NCBI RefSeq assembly: GCF_008642335.1
Contig: NZ_CP029191.1
Location: 2,728,001 to 2,792,000, forward strand
Direction: 5' to 3'
Length of the DNA stretch: 64,000 nt
DNA from: Streptomyces venezuelae
Lineage (GTDB): Bacteria > Actinomycetota > Actinomycetes > Streptomycetales > Streptomycetaceae
The notes beneath the pieces were generated by a model. That model was not told the DNA's origin, did no database searches, and was given only the letters and a program-made list of their open reading frames with translations. Position numbers and translations under genes: made by a program. This document shows positions 60,820-64,000 of the stretch, in pieces. Each line of letters starts with the position of its first letter. Position 1 is the stretch's first letter.

Positions 60820-60836
60820 ATGAAGCAACGCTTCAT
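60820..60836. promoter_or_regulatory. Candidate LysR operator in the EamA-LysR divergent region
   Basis: ATGAAGC (60820-60826) and GCTTCAT (60830-60836) are perfect 7-bp arms around AAC. The spacing fits the LysR T-N11-A form, and the site lies between the divergent starts (60761 and 60861). Confidence 0.6.
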
Positions 60837-60860
60837 ATTCGCACCCTCGGGGGTCCCCTC

Positions 60861-61757
60861 ATGCTCGATCTCGCACGGCTCCGCGCGCTGCACGCCGTCT
60901 CCGTCCACGGCACGGTCGGCGCGGCCGCCACCGCGCTCGGTTACACCCCCTCCGCCGTCTCCCAGCAGATCGCCAAGCTGGAGCGCGAGACGCGGACGAC
61001 ACTGCTCGAACGGCGGGGCCGCGGGGTCGCCCTCACCGAGGAGGCGCTCCATCTCGCCGACACGGCCCAGCAGTTGCTGGCCATCGTCGAGCGCGCCGAG
61101 ACGGAGCTAGAGGAGCGGCGCGGGGTGCCGGCGGGGCGGCTCACGATCGCGGCGTTCGCGTCGGCGGCGCGAGGCCTGATGCCGTCGGTCCTGGCGGACC
61201 TGGCCCGACGCCACCCCGCCCTCGACCCCCGCATGACGGAGATCGACCCGCACCTGTCCATCGACCTCGTGGCCAAGGGGGCGGTCGACATGGCCGTCGT
61301 CCACGACTGGGACATCGCGCCGATCCCGACGCCGCCGGGGGTCGAACAGGCCGTCATCGGCGACGACTTCTGCGATCTGGTCGTCCCGCACGACCACCGG
61401 CTCGCGGGGCGGACCGCCGTGCGCCGCGAGGAGCTCAAGTCCGAGCGGTGGATCACCCAGCCTCCCGGGCTCGTCTGCCACGAGTGGCTCGTGCGGACGC
61501 TTCGGGAGGCGGGGTGCGAGCCGGACATCGCCCATCAGGCGGAGGAGAACCCGACGTTGGTCGCGCTCGTCGCGGCGGGTCTCGGGGTCGCGCTCATCCC
61601 GCGCCTCGGGCGCGGGCCGATCCCGTCCGGGGCGGTCACGGTCCCCCTCGCGCCCGTGCCCGTCCGCCGCCTGTACGCCCTCTGGCGCACGGGGGCGTCG
61701 CGGCGGCCCGCGATCGCCGAAACGGTCCGCACGTTGCAGTTGCACTGGGCTCCGTAG
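60861..61757 (+). CDS. LysR-family transcriptional regulator
   Basis: 298 residues from ATG 60861. HTH at the N-terminus: MLDLARLRALHAVSVHGTVGAAATALGYTPSAVSQQIAKLERETRTTLLERRGRGVALTEEA; coiled dimerisation helix; then the ligand domain starting RLTIAAFASAARGLMPSVLADLARRHPALDPRMTEIDPHLSIDLVAKGAVDMAVV and ending LVAAGLGVALIPRLG. By position it regulates the divergent EamA transporter. Confidence 0.92.
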   Translation: MLDLARLRALHAVSVHGTVGAAATALGYTPSAVSQQIAKLERETRTTLLERRGRGVALTEEALHLADTAQQLLAIVERAETELEERRGVPAGRLTIAAFASAARGLMPSVLADLARRHPALDPRMTEIDPHLSIDLVAKGAVDMAVVHDWDIAPIPTPPGVEQAVIGDDFCDLVVPHDHRLAGRTAVRREELKSERWITQPPGLVCHEWLVRTLREAGCEPDIAHQAEENPTLVALVAAGLGVALIPRLGRGPIPSGAVTVPLAPVPVRRLYALWRTGASRRPAIAETVRTLQLHWAP

Positions 61758-62434
61758 GGTGGGGGTGCCCTGCGCCACCCCCGTGCGGGTAGGAGCACCA
61801 ACCCCGCCGCTTCGCGGCGGATCGCACCCACCCACCCGCCCGTTTACCCCGCAACGTTCAGTGGGAGTAGGGGCGGGCGGGTGGGACGAGTGGCGCTGTA
61901 CCCGCCGGGGTGGGCGGGGGCGCCGTACCCAATGGGTGGGCGGGTGGGGGAAAGTCCCCGTAGCCCCACCGGACGGGGGTGGTCGCGTGCCTGTCGCCAC
62001 CGGACACGACCACCGGGCCGCAGGCGCGCGCGAGACGGGAGGGGACGTGGGGGTATGTGCGCACGGAGCACCGAGCGCACCCTGACAGCCAGAAGAGTCC
62101 GACGCGGCGCAGGGATGGCGAGTACGCACATACCCCCGCGGCCCCGCACCCACAGACCGAGCACAGGCGCACCCACAGACCAGCAATAGGCGCACCCCGA
62201 AGGGAACCCCCCGCCGCCCCCGCCCGTCCAAGCCGCACGCTGTCGGTGAGTCTCCGCACGGCGGTGTCGGCATCGCTGCTGGCTGCGAACGCTGACCACC
62301 CTCTCCGCCGCCTGCGGCCGACAGCTCGCCGTCACCGGTGCGCCCCCCTCCAACAGCGCCGGTGACGGCCCCCCACAGGTAACCTTCAGCCCAGCCCAGC
62401 CCAGCCCCAGCCCCAGCCAGCCGCAGGAGCACCC
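61758..62434. other. Intergenic region between LysR and GH3 genes
   Basis: 677 bases without a supported gene. It holds a G-rich segment with repeated GGGTGGGCGGG motifs (61860-61960), a CCGCCGC-TTC-GCGGCGG hairpin at 61804-61820 that could end the LysR transcript, and a 16-bp inverted repeat, GGGGGTATGTGCGCAC (62049-62064) with GTACGCACATACCCCC (62122-62137). A run of CAGCC repeats (62386-62420) lies before the GH3 RBS. Confidence 0.55.
62049..62137. repeat. 16-bp inverted repeat
   Basis: Arms 62049-62064 and 62122-62137 match in 15 of 16 bases, 57 bases apart. Ends are GGGGG/CCCCC. No open frame or transposase lies between them. Confidence 0.8.
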
Positions 62435-64000
62435 GTGTCCGCATCCGTCGACCCCGACCACCCGCTCCGCGCCCTCATCCGCACCATGTCCCTGGAGGAC
62501 AAGGTCGGCCAGCTCTTCGTGATGCACGTGTACGGGCACACCGCCACCGACCCCGACCAGGCGGACGTCGACACCAACCTCCGCGAGCTCGGCGTACGCG
62601 ACGCCGCCGAACTCATCGCCCGGTACAAACTCGGCGGCATCATCTACTTCGGCTGGGCCCACAACACCCGCTCCCCCCACCAGATCGCCGAACTCTCCGA
62701 GGGCATCCAGAAGGCCTCCCCCGCCATCCCCGTCCTGATCTCCGTCGACCAGGAACACGGCGCCGTCGCCCGCATCGGCGCCCCCGCGACCCTCCTCCCC
62801 GGCGCCATGGCCCTCGGCGCCTCCGGCTCGCACGAGCACGCCCGTGAGGCCGCCCGGATCGCCGGCGCCGAACTCCGCGCCCTCGGCATCCGCCAGAACC
62901 ACGCCCCGGACGCCGACGTGAACGTCGACCCCGCCAACCCCGTCATCGGCGTACGCTCCTTCGGCGCCGACCCCGACGCCGTCGCCGGATTCGTGGCCGC
63001 CCAGATCGAGGGGTATCAGAGCGCGGGCATCGCCACCGCCGCCAAGCACTTCCCCGGCCACGGCGACACCACCGACGACAGCCACACCGAGCTGCCCCAC
63101 ATCCACCACACCCGCGAGGAGTGGGACCGCTACGACGCGCCCCCCTTCCGCGCCGCGATCGCCGCCGGCGTCGACTCCGTCATGACCGCCCACATCGTCG
63201 TGCCCGCCCTCGACCCCTCCGGCGACCCGGCGACCCTCTCCCGCCCGATCCTCACCGGCATCCTCCGCGAGGAGCTCGGCTACGACGGCGTCATCGCCAC
63301 CGACTCCCTCGCCATGCGCGGCGTCCGTACGAAGTACGGCGACGACCGCGTGGCCGTACTCGCGCTCAAGGCCGGCGCCGACCAGCTCCTCAACCCGCCC
63401 CGCCCCGACGCCGCCTGGAACGCGGTCATCGACGCCGTCCGGAACGGCGAACTGACGGAGGAGCGCATCGAGGAGTCCGTCCTCCGCGTGCTCCGCATGA
63501 AGGCGCGGGTCGGCCTCCTGGACCAGGTGTTGCAGGAGAACGGCACCCCGTCGACACCCCCCGCCCCCACCCCCTCCGTGGACGCCACCGTCGGCACCCC
63601 CGCCCATCTCGTCGCCGCCGACCACATCGCCGACGCCACGACGACCCTCCTGGTCAACACCGACGCGCTCCTCCCCCTCTCCCCCGCCGCCCACCCGCGC
63701 GTCCTGGTCGTCGGCGCGGACCCCCGTTCGCCGTCCGGCACCACGGGACCACCGACCACCGTCCTCGCGGGCGCCCTCAACAGCCACGGTTTCCGGGCCG
63801 TCGCCCTGCCCACCGGCACCGCGCCCGACGAGGCGACGATCGAGAAGGCGGTGGCTGAGGCGCAGGGCCAGGACGCCGTCCTCGTGGCGACGTACAACGT
63901 CACCACGCACGCCACCACCAGGGACAACACCCAAGCCGCCAACACCGCCCTGGACCGAACCCCCCACTACCGAACCCCCCACCCGCACGCCCGTGCCCAC
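62435..64000 (+). CDS. Glycoside hydrolase family 3 (beta-N-acetylhexosaminidase type), partial
   Basis: At least 522 residues from GTG 62435, with GCAGGAG upstream; no stop before the right edge. The GH3 TIM barrel has QLFVMHVYGHTATDPDQ, PVLISVDQEHGAVARI, the KHFPGHGDT motif (His205, His209; the general acid/base His-Asp type of NagZ) and nucleophile Asp290 in IATDSLAM. A second alpha/beta domain begins after residue about 380. The KHFPGHGDT motif points to N-acetyl-beta-glucosaminidase activity on muropeptides or chito-oligosaccharides. No signal peptide is visible, so likely cytoplasmic. Confidence 0.93.
   Translation, partial: MSASVDPDHPLRALIRTMSLEDKVGQLFVMHVYGHTATDPDQADVDTNLRELGVRDAAELIARYKLGGIIYFGWAHNTRSPHQIAELSEGIQKASPAIPVLISVDQEHGAVARIGAPATLLPGAMALGASGSHEHAREAARIAGAELRALGIRQNHAPDADVNVDPANPVIGVRSFGADPDAVAGFVAAQIEGYQSAGIATAAKHFPGHGDTTDDSHTELPHIHHTREEWDRYDAPPFRAAIAAGVDSVMTAHIVVPALDPSGDPATLSRPILTGILREELGYDGVIATDSLAMRGVRTKYGDDRVAVLALKAGADQLLNPPRPDAAWNAVIDAVRNGELTEERIEESVLRVLRMKARVGLLDQVLQENGTPSTPPAPTPSVDATVGTPAHLVAADHIADATTTLLVNTDALLPLSPAAHPRVLVVGADPRSPSGTTGPPTTVLAGALNSHGFRAVALPTGTAPDEATIEKAVAEAQGQDAVLVATYNVTTHATTRDNTQAANTALDRTPHYRTPHPHARAH

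Noticed and set aside
61844..64000. 718-codon minus-strand frame at the right edge
   Set aside because: It is opposite the GH3 gene, whose plus frame contains KHFPGHGDT and the catalytic Asp; the minus frame is Gly/Val-rich shadow.

Overview
The window is high-GC actinomycete chromosome and almost certainly Streptomyces. The signs are pervasive GTG/TTG starts, GTGA/ATGA four-base gene overlaps, an LAETG cell-wall-anchored thioester protein, a DynA/DynB pair with an SsbB-type SSB, many membrane/regulator genes, and two copies of an intergenic repeat (GGCGTTTGAGGAG core) that I recognise as common in Streptomyces. There are no phage genes, transposases, CRISPR arrays or antibiotic clusters, so this looks like core chromosome.

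Layout. 1-8685: a signalling operon on the plus strand, made of a glutamate-type solute-binding protein (cut by the window edge), a coiled-coil protein, a PknG-type kinase, a PP2C phosphatase, a von Willebrand A protein and an FHA protein. Kinase, phosphatase and FHA protein each carry two zinc ribbons. 8703-13032: isoaspartyl methyltransferase, group II truncated haemoglobin, a conserved protein, a hotdog thioesterase and EttA. 13185-19260: LAETG thioester surface protein, SsbB, DynB, DynA. 19531-24063: tRNA-Arg(TCT), an unknown membrane protein, then a fatty-acid module (FadD-type ligase, TetR regulator, SCP2 protein) with three matching operators. 24136-34080: AftB-like GT-C enzyme, VWA lipoprotein, HTH-TM-ricin protein, ABC-2 permease with a CocE-hydrolase/ABC-ATPase fusion, amino-acid permease. 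34467-42162: carboxymethyl-hydroxymuconate isomerase-like protein and a myo-inositol catabolism locus (mmsA, iolD, iolB, aldolase-like gene, iolC, divergent iolE-like gene). 42403-45432: small HTH protein and a copper-efflux operon (copZ, copA) with a CsoR-type operator inside its promoter. 45876-50492: citrate synthase, RecD2-type helicase, DUF937 protein. 50517-54922: a second sugar-catabolism operon divergent from a LacI regulator with paired operators. 55857-61757: MocR, LysE, MarR-GNAT, a TIM-barrel isomerase, EamA exporter and divergent LysR. 62435 to the end: a GH3 beta-N-acetylhexosaminidase-type enzyme, cut by the window edge.

The most unusual property is the number of short tandem duplications. 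They include a 919-bp satellite of about 17-bp subunits organised into a 150-bp higher-order repeat between lacI and mocR, and a 47-bp duplication that copies the RBS and first codons of the lacI gene. There are also 16- to 21-bp repeats in several intergenic regions and inside three protein-coding genes. The best candidate for an incompletely described system is the six-gene PknG/PP2C/VWA/FHA operon with its zinc ribbons and Ser/Arg-rich kinase linker.
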